37,608 nt of DNA from Lachnospiraceae bacterium TWA4 (GTDB taxonomy: Bacteria > Bacillota > Clostridia > Lachnospirales > Lachnospiraceae). This document shows, one piece after another, positions 25,952-33,231 of this stretch (the stretch's first letter is position 1; every line of letters begins with the position of its first letter). Location of the stretch: contig JPZU01000001.1 of assembly GCA_000875945.1 (NCBI GenBank), forward strand, positions 2,047,837 through 2,085,444. Reading direction: 5' to 3'. The notes below the pieces were generated by a model that ran no database searches, was not told the origin of the DNA, and was given only the letters and a program-made list of their open reading frames with translations. A program made the translations under genes and the position numbers.

Positions 25952-26420
25952 TATTATAGTAAATGGTAAAAAAGTAGTTGATGACATCAGCCCAGATTTA
26001 ACACTTTTTAACTTTCTAAGAGAGCATGGCTGTTATAGTGTAAAATGTGGTTGTGAAACGACAAACTGTGGTCTTTGTACAGTATTTTTAAATGATACGC
26101 CCGTTCTTTCTTGTGCTGTATTAGCTGCTAGGGTCAATGGACAAAAAGTTACAACACTTGAAGGACTTCAAAAAGAAGCCGAAGAATTTGGTACATTTAT
26201 TGCTAATCAAGGAGCTGAACAGTGTGGATTTTGTAATCCAGGAATGATTATGAATGCAATTGCATTATTTAGAGAAAATCCAGATCCTACAGATGATGAA
26301 ATTAGGGATTATTTAGCTGGAAACTTATGTCGTTGTTCAGGTTATGAAGGACAGATGAGAGGAATTCATGACTTTATGGAGTGGAAGAAGAAAGGGGAGA
26401 GTGTGATATGCGAGAAGTAG
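25941..26420 (+). CDS. xdhC: Xanthine-dehydrogenase-type enzyme, [2Fe-2S] subunit
   Basis: A 159-residue iron-sulfur subunit. The N-terminal plant-type ferredoxin cluster uses the cysteines of KCGCETTNCGLC and the distal Cys in VLSCAVLA. The second cluster uses CGFCNPG and NLCRCSGY. Order, spacing and length are typical of CoxS/XdhC small subunits. Translation is coupled to both neighbours: 11-bp overlap upstream and 13-bp overlap downstream. Confidence 0.94.
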   Translation: MIVSIIVNGKKVVDDISPDLTLFNFLREHGCYSVKCGCETTNCGLCTVFLNDTPVLSCAVLAARVNGQKVTTLEGLQKEAEEFGTFIANQGAEQCGFCNPGMIMNAIALFRENPDPTDDEIRDYLAGNLCRCSGYEGQMRGIHDFMEWKKKGESVICEK

Positions 26421-28687
26421 GAAAAGGCATTCAAAAAAAGGATGCAATGGCACTTGTCACAGGAAAACCAGTTTATATGGATGACCTTGCTCCAAAGGAT
26501 TGTTTGATTGTTAAACTTCTTCGAAGTCCTCATGCCAATGCAATAGTAGAAGAAGTGAATAAAGACAAGGCATTAAAAGTTCCTGGAATTGAAGCGATTT
26601 ATACATGGGAAGATGTGCCTAAAAAGCGTTTTGCACAGGCTGGACAAACTTATCCAGAGTGGAGCCCCTATGACCGATTAATTTTAGATCGACATGTGCG
26701 TTTTGTTGGAGATCCTGTAGCGATTGTTGCAGGAGAAGATGAAGCTTGTGTCGATAAAGCTCTTCGATTTTTAAAGGTCAACTATCAAGTGCTTCCAGCA
26801 GTACTAGATTATCACAAGGCATTAGATAATGAAAACTTAGTTCATCCAGAAGATGATTGGGAAGCAAGATTTCCAGTTGGAGGGGATCCAAAGCGCAACC
26901 TTTGTGCACATATGGAAGAAGGAAATACTCCAGAAGAAATGGATGAAATTTTTAACGATTGTGATGTTTATTTAGAAGAAACTTATCATGTGCCAGCAGT
27001 GAATCAGGCAATGATGGAAACCTTCCGTACTACTTGTTATATCGACACCTATGGACGATTAAATGTGTTTAGCTCAACTCAGATTGTCTTTCATGTGCGC
27101 CGAATTATTTCTCATGCACTAGGAATTCCTAAGAGTAAAATTCGTGCAATGAAGCCACGAATTGGTGGAGGATTTGGAGCAAAACAAACCGTAGTGTCTG
27201 AGGTGTATCCAGCATTTGTTACATGGGTAACGAAGAAACCATCAAAGATGATTTATTCAAGATACGAAAGTCAAATTGCGGGTTCGCCAAGACATGAGAT
27301 GGAAGTAAAGATTCGTTTAGGGGCAATGAATGACGGTAAAATTCGTGCACTAGAAGTTTATAACTTATCAAATACAGGAGCTTATGGTGATCATGGACCA
27401 ACAACAGCAGGTCTTACAGGACATAAGACGATGCCTTTATATACGGGGAATATGGAGAGATTTCGACATTCATTTGATGTAGTTTATACGAATCAATTGG
27501 CAGCAGGTGCTTATCGAGGCTATGGAGCTACACAGGGTGTATTTGGTGTGGAATCGATTGTCAATGAACTTGCTGTAAAGTTAAATATGGACCCTGTGGA
27601 ACTTCGTTTAAAAAATGTGGTAAAACAAGGTATGACGATGATGGCTTATAGTGATGAAGTGGCTAATAGTTGCAGACTCGATGAATGTCTTATTCGTGCA
27701 AGTGAAATGATTGGATGGAAGGACAAGTATCCATGCACGGACTTAGGAAATGGAAAAGTACGTTCAGTTGGAATTGCAATGGCTATGCAGGGTTCTTGTA
27801 TTTCCTATGTGGATGTCGGTTCGGCAACAGTTACCTTAAATGAAGATGGAAGCTATCGTCTTGCAATTGCAGCAGCAGATATGGGAACAGGTTGTGATAC
27901 CATTTTAGCGCAGATGGCAGCAGAATGTCTAGGTGTAACTACCGATGAAATCTTTGTTTCAGGAGCTGATACGGATACTTCACCGTATGATTCAGGCTCT
28001 TATGCGTCAAGTACGACGTATGTGACTGGGCAAGCAGTTGTAAAAGCATGTACAGAATTAGAAAAGCGAATAAAAGAAGTTGCTACAAGAATGCTTGAGT
28101 GTTCTCTTGATGAATTAGATTTTGATGGTCGCATGGCGAAAAATTTAGTAACAGGTCAAACAGTTACTTTAGAAGAAATTGGATATAAGTCACAGGCGTT
28201 TAACGATTTAGCGTTACAAGTCACAGAAAGTCATACGTCTCCAGTTTCACCACCACCTTATATGGCTGGAGCTGTAGAGATTGAATTAGATAAAGAAACG
28301 GGTGAAGTAGAAATTTTAGACTACGTAGCAGTTGTTGATTGTGGAACCGTTATTAATTCAAACCTTGCAAAAGTTCAGACAGAAGGTGGAATTGGTCAAG
28401 GGATTGGAATGGCATTATACGAAAATATTCAGTATACAGAAGATGGACGATTAATGAACAATTCGCTGATGCAGTATAAAATCCCAACTCGTAAAGACTT
28501 AAAGTCGATTCGAGTGGAATTTAAGCCTAGTTTTGAGCCAACGGGACCATTTGGAGCAAAATCGATTGGTGAAATTGTTATTAATACACCAGCGCCAGCA
28601 TTAGCTCATGCAATTTACAATGCAACGGGAAATTGGTATCGAAGTTTACCAATTACTAGTGAAAAGATTGCCATGGGAAAGGAGTGA
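26408..28687 (+). CDS. xdhA: Xanthine-dehydrogenase-type enzyme, molybdopterin-binding subunit
   Basis: A 759-residue catalytic subunit. The N-terminal aldehyde oxidase/xanthine dehydrogenase hammerhead domain (GKPVYMDDLAP, RSPHANAIV) is followed by the molybdopterin domains. MPRIGGGFGAKQ-like glycine loop KPRIGGGFGAKQ, AGAYRGYGATQG and the C-terminal GAKSIGE are present; the last holds the glutamate that acts as catalytic base in the family. ATG 26408 is chosen because AAAGGGGAGAG lies just upstream; the frame runs a further 9 codons into the small-subunit gene. With the NCS2 permease upstream, hydroxylation of hypoxanthine/xanthine or another purine is likely. Subfamilies acting on nicotinate or other azaheterocycles are related and not excluded. 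Confidence 0.92.
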   Translation: MREVGKGIQKKDAMALVTGKPVYMDDLAPKDCLIVKLLRSPHANAIVEEVNKDKALKVPGIEAIYTWEDVPKKRFAQAGQTYPEWSPYDRLILDRHVRFVGDPVAIVAGEDEACVDKALRFLKVNYQVLPAVLDYHKALDNENLVHPEDDWEARFPVGGDPKRNLCAHMEEGNTPEEMDEIFNDCDVYLEETYHVPAVNQAMMETFRTTCYIDTYGRLNVFSSTQIVFHVRRIISHALGIPKSKIRAMKPRIGGGFGAKQTVVSEVYPAFVTWVTKKPSKMIYSRYESQIAGSPRHEMEVKIRLGAMNDGKIRALEVYNLSNTGAYGDHGPTTAGLTGHKTMPLYTGNMERFRHSFDVVYTNQLAAGAYRGYGATQGVFGVESIVNELAVKLNMDPVELRLKNVVKQGMTMMAYSDEVANSCRLDECLIRASEMIGWKDKYPCTDLGNGKVRSVGIAMAMQGSCISYVDVGSATVTLNEDGSYRLAIAAADMGTGCDTILAQMAAECLGVTTDEIFVSGADTDTSPYDSGSYASSTTYVTGQAVVKACTELEKRIKEVATRMLECSLDELDFDGRMAKNLVTGQTVTLEEIGYKSQAFNDLALQVTESHTSPVSPPPYMAGAVEIELDKETGEVEILDYVAVVDCGTVINSNLAKVQTEGGIGQGIGMALYENIQYTEDGRLMNNSLMQYKIPTRKDLKSIRVEFKPSFEPTGPFGAKSIGEIVINTPAPALAHAIYNATGNWYRSLPITSEKIAMGKE

Positions 28688-28691
28688 TTTT

Positions 28692-29693
28692 ATGAATTTC
28701 GTTGAGGCAATGAATCAGATTGAATCAGAAAAGCGAATTCTAACAGTTTTAGACCATGAACAAGAAAAACTAATCATTTCTGATGAAAAGATTATCTGGA
28801 AAAACAAGGAAACTACGTTTATTAGCGAGTATCAACGAGAACTTTGTAAATTAACAGGTACAGGGTTATATAATGTTGGAGATTACCAAGTTTTTTGTGA
28901 TACACAGGCAAATGAAAAGAGACTTGTCATCTGTGGAGGAGGTCACGTAGGAATTAGCGTATTAAAGCTTGCAAAATTTTTAGGTTTTTACGTAGTTCTA
29001 ATTGAAGACCGCCCCAAATTTGCAGATACAGCTAGGAAAGAGGGCGCAGATGAAGTACTCTGTGATAGTTTTGAACATGGTTTAGAGGGGATTTCTTCAA
29101 ATTATGATACCTACTTTGTGATTGTCACAAGAGGTCATCGTTTTGATGCAGGGTGCGTAAGTAAGATTTTAAATAAGCACTATGCCTATATTGGAATGAT
29201 GGGAAGTAAAAAACGAGTGGCGACAATTAAAAATCAACTTTTAGAGGAAGGCTATGCACCTGAAAAGGTGAATACTGTTTATACGCCAATTGGAATCGAC
29301 ATTCATTCAGAATCGCCAGAAGAGGTAGCAGTTTCAATTCTAGCACAGGTGATTTCTGTAAAAAATGCAGTAAGTCGTTCCTATGGTTATCCAAGAGAAC
29401 TTTTAGATGCTATGACCTCATCAGACGAAAAGAAAGTCCTTACAACCATTATTAGTCGTAAAGGTTCTGCACCTAGAGGCGCAGGCACAAAGATGCTTGT
29501 GCTAGAAAGCGGGCAGTGTGCAGGAACAATTGGTGGAGGATGCCTTGAATCCATGGTCACCTCAAAAGCTAGAGAGATGATGTTTAATGAAGATGAGAAG
29601 TTTTTAGTTTGTACCTTTGATACAACAGCAAATTTAGAAGATGAATCAATGGTTTGTGGTGGTATATTAGAAGTACTCTTAGAAAGGATATAA
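28692..29693 (+). CDS. XdhC/CoxI-family molybdenum hydroxylase maturation protein
   Basis: A 333-residue protein, the accessory factor that handles the (sulfurated) molybdenum cofactor for XDH-type enzymes. A Rossmann domain comes first (CGGGHVGISVLKL near residues 79-91, then TRGHRFDAGC and YIGMMGSKKR). The CoxI segment comes last (about 238-330), with TTIISRKGSAPRGAGTKM, GTIGGGCLE and MVCGGILEVLLE. In the better-known members the CoxI part is N-terminal, so this order appears permuted. ATG 28692 follows GGAG by 8 bp; the frame is open 28 codons further into xdhA without a site. It starts 4 bp after the catalytic subunit gene. Confidence 0.9.
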   Translation: MNFVEAMNQIESEKRILTVLDHEQEKLIISDEKIIWKNKETTFISEYQRELCKLTGTGLYNVGDYQVFCDTQANEKRLVICGGGHVGISVLKLAKFLGFYVVLIEDRPKFADTARKEGADEVLCDSFEHGLEGISSNYDTYFVIVTRGHRFDAGCVSKILNKHYAYIGMMGSKKRVATIKNQLLEEGYAPEKVNTVYTPIGIDIHSESPEEVAVSILAQVISVKNAVSRSYGYPRELLDAMTSSDEKKVLTTIISRKGSAPRGAGTKMLVLESGQCAGTIGGGCLESMVTSKAREMMFNEDEKFLVCTFDTTANLEDESMVCGGILEVLLERI

Positions 29694-29699
29694 AAGACT

Positions 29700-30599
29700 A
29701 TGAATCTTAGAGATATGGAATGCTTTATTGAAGTTTGCAAATATAACAGTATCAATTATACGGCAGAACAACTCTACCTTTCACCACAAGGGCTTAGTAA
29801 TATTATTAAACGATTAGAAAATGAATTAGGTGTCAAGTTATTTAACCGAACTCAAAGTGGACTTCGTATTACAGATTATGGAGAGGTATTTTTAGCAAAA
29901 TCTAAGAAAATGCTAGAAGACTATCAAAATGTATTGACAGAAATTGAATCACTAAAGATTCAAAAAAATGGATTGGTGAAGCTTTCTTCTGCATTTGGAG
30001 TTTTGCGCTATTTAAAGCCAGAATTTATTACAAATTTCCATATTTGTTTTCCAGATTTAAATTTGGATTATATTGAACTTCCTGATTTATTTGTCGAAGA
30101 ATATATTGAAACATCAAAGGCAGACATTGGAATTACGCCGAGTCCTAATTCGGATTTATTTGATGAAATCCCACTATTTTCAACACCCATATCTTTTATT
30201 ACTCATGATAAAAGCCGTTTTTACGATAGGCAATCAGTATCTCTTAAGGAGATTGTAGAAGAACCATTAATTTTAGAAAGTGAAAATTTTAGGATTAATA
30301 AAATTATAATGAGTAAGTTTAAAAATATTGATGTGGTTCCCAATATTTTCTTTTTAACGAGTGGTTTTAGCTTGTGCTATAAAGTTTGTAATCAAAATCT
30401 TGCAAATACAGTGACCACAGACTTTATTTTCAATGATATGCGTTATCCAAATATGCGAATGATTCCTTTTGAAGAGGACTTACACTGGGATGTCAGCATG
30501 ATTTTAAGAAAAAATATGGTTCTAACGGATACGATTGAGGCATTTATTGAATATACGAAGAATACTTGTAGAGAACAGGGATTATCAATGAATAATTAA
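29700..30599 (+). CDS. LysR-family transcriptional regulator
   Basis: A 299-residue LysR regulator. The N-terminal winged helix-turn-helix is MNLRDMECFIEVCKYNSI through LSPQGLSNIIKRLE, with the usual FNRTQSGLRITDYG wing. A C-terminal effector-binding domain follows with divergent sequence. It begins 6 bp after the XdhC-family gene, so it is the last gene of the XDH operon and likely controls it, perhaps in response to a purine (inference). LysR genes are usually divergent from their targets; here the gene is co-directional at the operon end. Confidence 0.9.
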   Translation: MNLRDMECFIEVCKYNSINYTAEQLYLSPQGLSNIIKRLENELGVKLFNRTQSGLRITDYGEVFLAKSKKMLEDYQNVLTEIESLKIQKNGLVKLSSAFGVLRYLKPEFITNFHICFPDLNLDYIELPDLFVEEYIETSKADIGITPSPNSDLFDEIPLFSTPISFITHDKSRFYDRQSVSLKEIVEEPLILESENFRINKIIMSKFKNIDVVPNIFFLTSGFSLCYKVCNQNLANTVTTDFIFNDMRYPNMRMIPFEEDLHWDVSMILRKNMVLTDTIEAFIEYTKNTCREQGLSMNN

Positions 30600-30697
30600 A
30601 ATAGATCAGATTCCCTAGTTGGTTCACTAATTCACAACCTTTATGATGCCTATAGAGGCTATCAACAAATAGTTGAAACCTATCTACCTTTTACTGT
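30600..30697. other. Gap after the LysR gene, mostly featureless
   Basis: AT-rich. I see only a small hairpin, GATGCCT-ATAG-AGGCTATC (about 30643-30661), without a T-run, and no clear terminator for the XDH/LysR unit. Confidence 0.4.
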
Positions 30698-30726
30698 TTG
30701 ATACTTTCGCTCATTTCAGTTATAAT
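30698..30726 (+). promoter_or_regulatory. Promoter of the DUF6273-like gene
   Basis: TTGATA (30698-30703) and a perfect TATAAT (30721-30726), 17-bp spacer. The start codon is 84 bp downstream. Confidence 0.65.
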
Positions 30727-30810
30727 TCAAATCGTAGAGATTGAAAAAATTTAACAAACTATATGTGTAACTGATACAAAGATTATTTGATGAAATGTGA
30801 GGGAAAAATT

Positions 30811-31488
30811 ATGACAGAACAGCAGAAAAAAGATTTATTTATGAAAGGTCGTGGAATGTATTTCCATGCTGAAAAAGAAGACGCAGTTAGAGAGGTAAGA
30901 GAACTTTTTGCAAGTCTTGGTGATTATATGAACAGCCAAGATTATGTAAAAAAATGTGATACAATCTTAGAGTTTAAATTAGGAAATATTGTAACTTATG
31001 GTTCTTATAAAGGCAAACCACTCCGCTGGAAAATTCTTGAAGTAGAAGCTAGACGTTGTTTATTATTTGCAGAAGATGTAGTAGATCACAAAGCTTATAA
31101 TACAGAACGAACCAATATGTTATGGGAAATCTGCTCACTTAGACAGTGGTTAAATCATGAATTTATTAATGAAGCATTTACACCACAAGAACGTATGGCA
31201 ATTTGTGCAGTAGAAAGAGAAAACCCTAAGAATCCTAAATATTCAACTCAGTGTGGTGGACCTACAAATGATAAGGTAACTGTATTTAATGACTATGAAA
31301 TTTGTGAATACTTACCAAATCCAGAAGACCGTGCAATTGGTAAATATTATTGGTTACGTACTCAGGGACATGGATTATTATCTTCTGAATGTGTTGAACC
31401 AAATGGAGATATTTATCCAATCGGTTTAAATGTTGCAGATGAAGAAGTTGGTGTTCGTCCAATTATCTGCGTAATGGTTAGAAAGTAA
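30811..31488 (+). CDS. DUF6273-like conserved protein
   Basis: A 225-residue soluble protein with no signal peptide or membrane segment. The second half resembles DUF6273 domains: FKLGNIVTYGSYKGKPLRWKIL, then SLRQWLNHEFINEAFTPQE and GVRPIICVMV at the end. These domains occur in gut Firmicutes in varied architectures, often cell-surface, and no function is assigned. I prefer ATG 30811, 7 bp after TGAGGG, over the ATG at 30790, which has no ribosome binding site. It is monocistronic behind its own promoter. Confidence 0.8.
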   Translation: MTEQQKKDLFMKGRGMYFHAEKEDAVREVRELFASLGDYMNSQDYVKKCDTILEFKLGNIVTYGSYKGKPLRWKILEVEARRCLLFAEDVVDHKAYNTERTNMLWEICSLRQWLNHEFINEAFTPQERMAICAVERENPKNPKYSTQCGGPTNDKVTVFNDYEICEYLPNPEDRAIGKYYWLRTQGHGLLSSECVEPNGDIYPIGLNVADEEVGVRPIICVMVRK

Positions 31489-31494
31489 TAAAAT

Positions 31495-31570
31495 TTTAGA
31501 GATTACTAAGCGATAATTTAGAGATTACCAAGCGATAGCTAACAAATAGAGATAACGAAGAGATAAATAA
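31495..31570. repeat. Degenerate tandem repeat after the DUF6273-like gene
   Basis: Three diverging units, AGAGATTACTAAGCGATAA, AGAGATTACCAAGCGATAG and AGAGATAACGAAGAGATAA, at about 22- and 28-bp intervals. No stem or T-run. Possibly replication slippage, possibly protein-binding sites. Confidence 0.5.
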
Positions 31571-31632
31571 TAGTAGAACTTTTAAATAATCCGTGCATAT
31601 ACTATAACGATAAGTAGTTAAAGGAGATATGC

Positions 31633-32233
31633 ATGGATTATTTTGATTTTTTTCCACGATAATAAAATGCCTCCCACCACCTCCAAGGCCAATGATGCCC
31701 ACCCCCACCCACCCCCAAGACCGATGATGCCTCCGCCACCCCCACCAATGCCACCAGGTCCACCACCAAGACCAAGACCTTGCAGACCGTATCGACCTTG
31801 TCGATTTTGTTCGCCATTTGCACCACCTGGAAGACCACCGTTTGGACCAGGACCTGGAAGACCTTTTAGGCTACAGTCTTTTGAAGAGGATTATAAAAAC
31901 TTTGAGAATATCAAGTTAGAGTATGAATATATGAAGGAATACTATCCTGTGCAGGTACGATGGATTCATTTATTTGTAGAAGATGCAGTGACCGAGTTTC
32001 AATATGAAAATTCCTTTATTTTTGATGAATATCCTGAGCGAGAACGAATTTATCGCATGACAGAAATTATTTATCAGAGAATTTTAAGTGAAATAGATGA
32101 ACGAAACATGAAAGCATGGGAAAAAGAAGATGATGATACACAGTATTGGGGCTATGATGATGATATGTGTATGAAAGATTTAATCCAAGTATTGCTTCTT
32201 CATGAAATTTTTTGTAGGCGTATTAAAAGATAG
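31633..32233 (+). CDS. Proline-rich protein of unknown function (N-terminal frame disturbed)
   Basis: About 199 residues. An N-terminal Pro/Arg/Met-rich tract (about residues 14-75, with PPPPPPMPPGPPPRPRPCR and several cysteines) is followed by an acidic helical region (EEDYKNFENIKLEYEYMKEYYP) and a globular tail ending LLLHEIFCRRIKR. The ATG at 31633 has AAGGAGATAT upstream but hits stops at 31660 unless one T is removed from the T7 run at 31647-31653, giving MDYFDFFHDNKMPP. Otherwise the start would be a TTG at 31643 without a ribosome binding site. Within the proline tract, codons for PRPMM also occur out of frame at 31686-31697, so further compensating indels are possible. I do not recognise the family; the low-complexity head may bind a surface or partner. 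Confidence 0.65.
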
Positions 32234-32235
32234 AC

Positions 32236-32264
32236 TTGAAACTTTCTAAAATAAATGCTATAAT
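32236..32264 (+). promoter_or_regulatory. Promoter of the small membrane protein gene
   Basis: TTGAAA (32236-32241), 17-bp spacer, perfect TATAAT (32259-32264), 47 bp before the GTG start. Confidence 0.65.
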
Positions 32265-32310
32265 CTAACGACTGATTATGTACTATATTTAGAAAGGGAG
32301 GAATCCTTCA

Positions 32311-32775
32311 GTGAAACCATTTTGGATAGTTATGATAGTAATCCTTGTAATTGCAGTTATTGCGCTTATTGCTCTTTATTTCTTTGGTAAGAAATTACAG
32401 AAGCGTCAAGAGGAACAACAGGTAATGATGCAGCAGATGGCACAAAGTGTGTCTTTGATGGTTGTTGACAAGAAGAAGATGCGTCTTAAAGATGTCAACG
32501 GCTTACCTAAGCAGGTCTTAGAACAAACCCCTAAGTATCTAAGAAGAACCAAGATGCCAGTTGTTCGAGCTAAAGTAGGTCCTAAGATTATGACTCTACT
32601 TTGTGATGAGAAGGTATTTGAGATTTTACCACTTCGTACAGAAGTTAAAGCAGTCGTTAGTGGTCTTTATATCACTGGTGTAAAAAGCATTCGTGGTAAA
32701 TTAGTTCAGCCTGAACCTAAACAAAAGGGAATTAAAGGATTCGTAGCTAGATTTAGAAAAAGTAATACAAAATAA
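32311..32775 (+). CDS. Small single-span membrane protein, unknown function
   Basis: A 154-residue protein. It has one N-terminal membrane helix (residues about 4-25, IVMIVILVIAVIALIALYFF), then a charged region (KKLQKRQEEQQ) and a cytoplasmic or surface basic domain rich in Lys/Arg with KMPVVRAKVGPKIMTLLCDE. The start is GTG, 8 bp after AAAGGGAGGA. It is monocistronic: promoter at 32236 and terminator at 32774. Conserved hypothetical proteins of this plan are common in Lachnospiraceae; I cannot assign a function. Confidence 0.8.
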   Translation: MKPFWIVMIVILVIAVIALIALYFFGKKLQKRQEEQQVMMQQMAQSVSLMVVDKKKMRLKDVNGLPKQVLEQTPKYLRRTKMPVVRAKVGPKIMTLLCDEKVFEILPLRTEVKAVVSGLYITGVKSIRGKLVQPEPKQKGIKGFVARFRKSNTK

Positions 32776-32801
32776 AAGAGACTTTTATAAGTCTCTTTTT
32801 T
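32774..32801 (+). terminator. Terminator of the small membrane protein gene
   Basis: AAAAGAGACTT, loop TTAT, AAGTCTCTTTT and more T, overlapping the stop codon by two bases. Confidence 0.85.
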
Positions 32802-32805
32802 AGTT

Positions 32806-32863
32806 GTTATAGTCTACACGTCAGTGCGTCATTGCGAAGGCTAGGCCGGGTGTCAACTGTAAC
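32806..32863. repeat. Imperfect palindromic intergenic repeat, copy 3
   Basis: GTTATAGTCTACACG at the left and GGTGTCAACTGTAAC at the right are inverted relatives, with the same end motif GTTACAGTT-n-ACAC as copies 1 and 2 but a different core. It fills the gap between two convergent genes and might reduce read-through between them. Confidence 0.55.
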
Positions 32864-32865
32864 GG

Positions 32866-33087
32866 TTATTCAGAAAATATAAATCTTGTAATATATCCTT
32901 TTCCATCACCAGTAGTTACAATAATATCACCATCGGGATTTTCGGATACATCTAATAATTTCCACTGCGAGTTCTCTTTTGCATATGCTACAGGATCATC
33001 GGTTTCTACTTCTACAAAACGTTTTTTTGCATGACGGTCTCCGCCACAAGGATTGACATCCTCAATTAATACATCATAAATTGCCAT
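32866..33087 (-). CDS. Small acidic protein, paralogue of the gene at 35477
   Basis: A 73-residue protein on the - strand. It begins MAIYDVLIEDVNPCGGD and ends VTTGDGKGYITRFIFSE. The ATG at 33087 follows AAAGGAGAA and is preferred over the ATG six codons upstream. It shares the first and last thirds with the 74-residue protein at 35477-35701 (MA-YD--IE--NPC, then DGD--VTTGDG-GY-TRFIF-E). No membrane segment or known domain. The only minus-strand gene I accept in the window. Function unknown. Confidence 0.85.
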   Translation of the reverse strand: MAIYDVLIEDVNPCGGDRHAKKRFVEVETDDPVAYAKENSQWKLLDVSENPDGDIIVTTGDGKGYITRFIFSE

Positions 33088-33113
33088 AAATGGTTCTCCT
33101 TTCATTTTTCCTA

Positions 33114-33142
33114 ACTCTAACTGATTTTGCTCATTTTGTCAA
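33114..33142 (-). promoter_or_regulatory. Promoter of the minus-strand mini-protein
   Basis: Read on the - strand: TTGACA (33142-33137), 17 bp, TAGAGT (33119-33114), about 27 bp before the start codon. Confidence 0.6.
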
Positions 33143-33158
33143 TCTATGAGAAAAAGGC

Positions 33159-33187
33159 TTGCAAAAGTTGTACTTCTTCATTATAAT
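33159..33187 (+). promoter_or_regulatory. Promoter of the alanine-racemase-like operon
   Basis: TTGCAA (33159-33164), 17-bp spacer, perfect TATAAT (33182-33187). It is back-to-back with the minus-strand promoter at 33114-33142, so both directions share a 70-bp control region. Confidence 0.65.
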
Positions 33188-33231
33188 ACTCTTTGAAATT
33201 TGGTAACTATTACGTAAAGAAAGGATAAACC

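Noticed and set aside
31638-31838. Glycine/valine-rich minus-strand open frame opposite the proline-rich gene
   Set aside because: It is the complement of CCN-rich codons; the plus-strand protein continues into a non-repetitive tail and has an AAGGAGATAT site.
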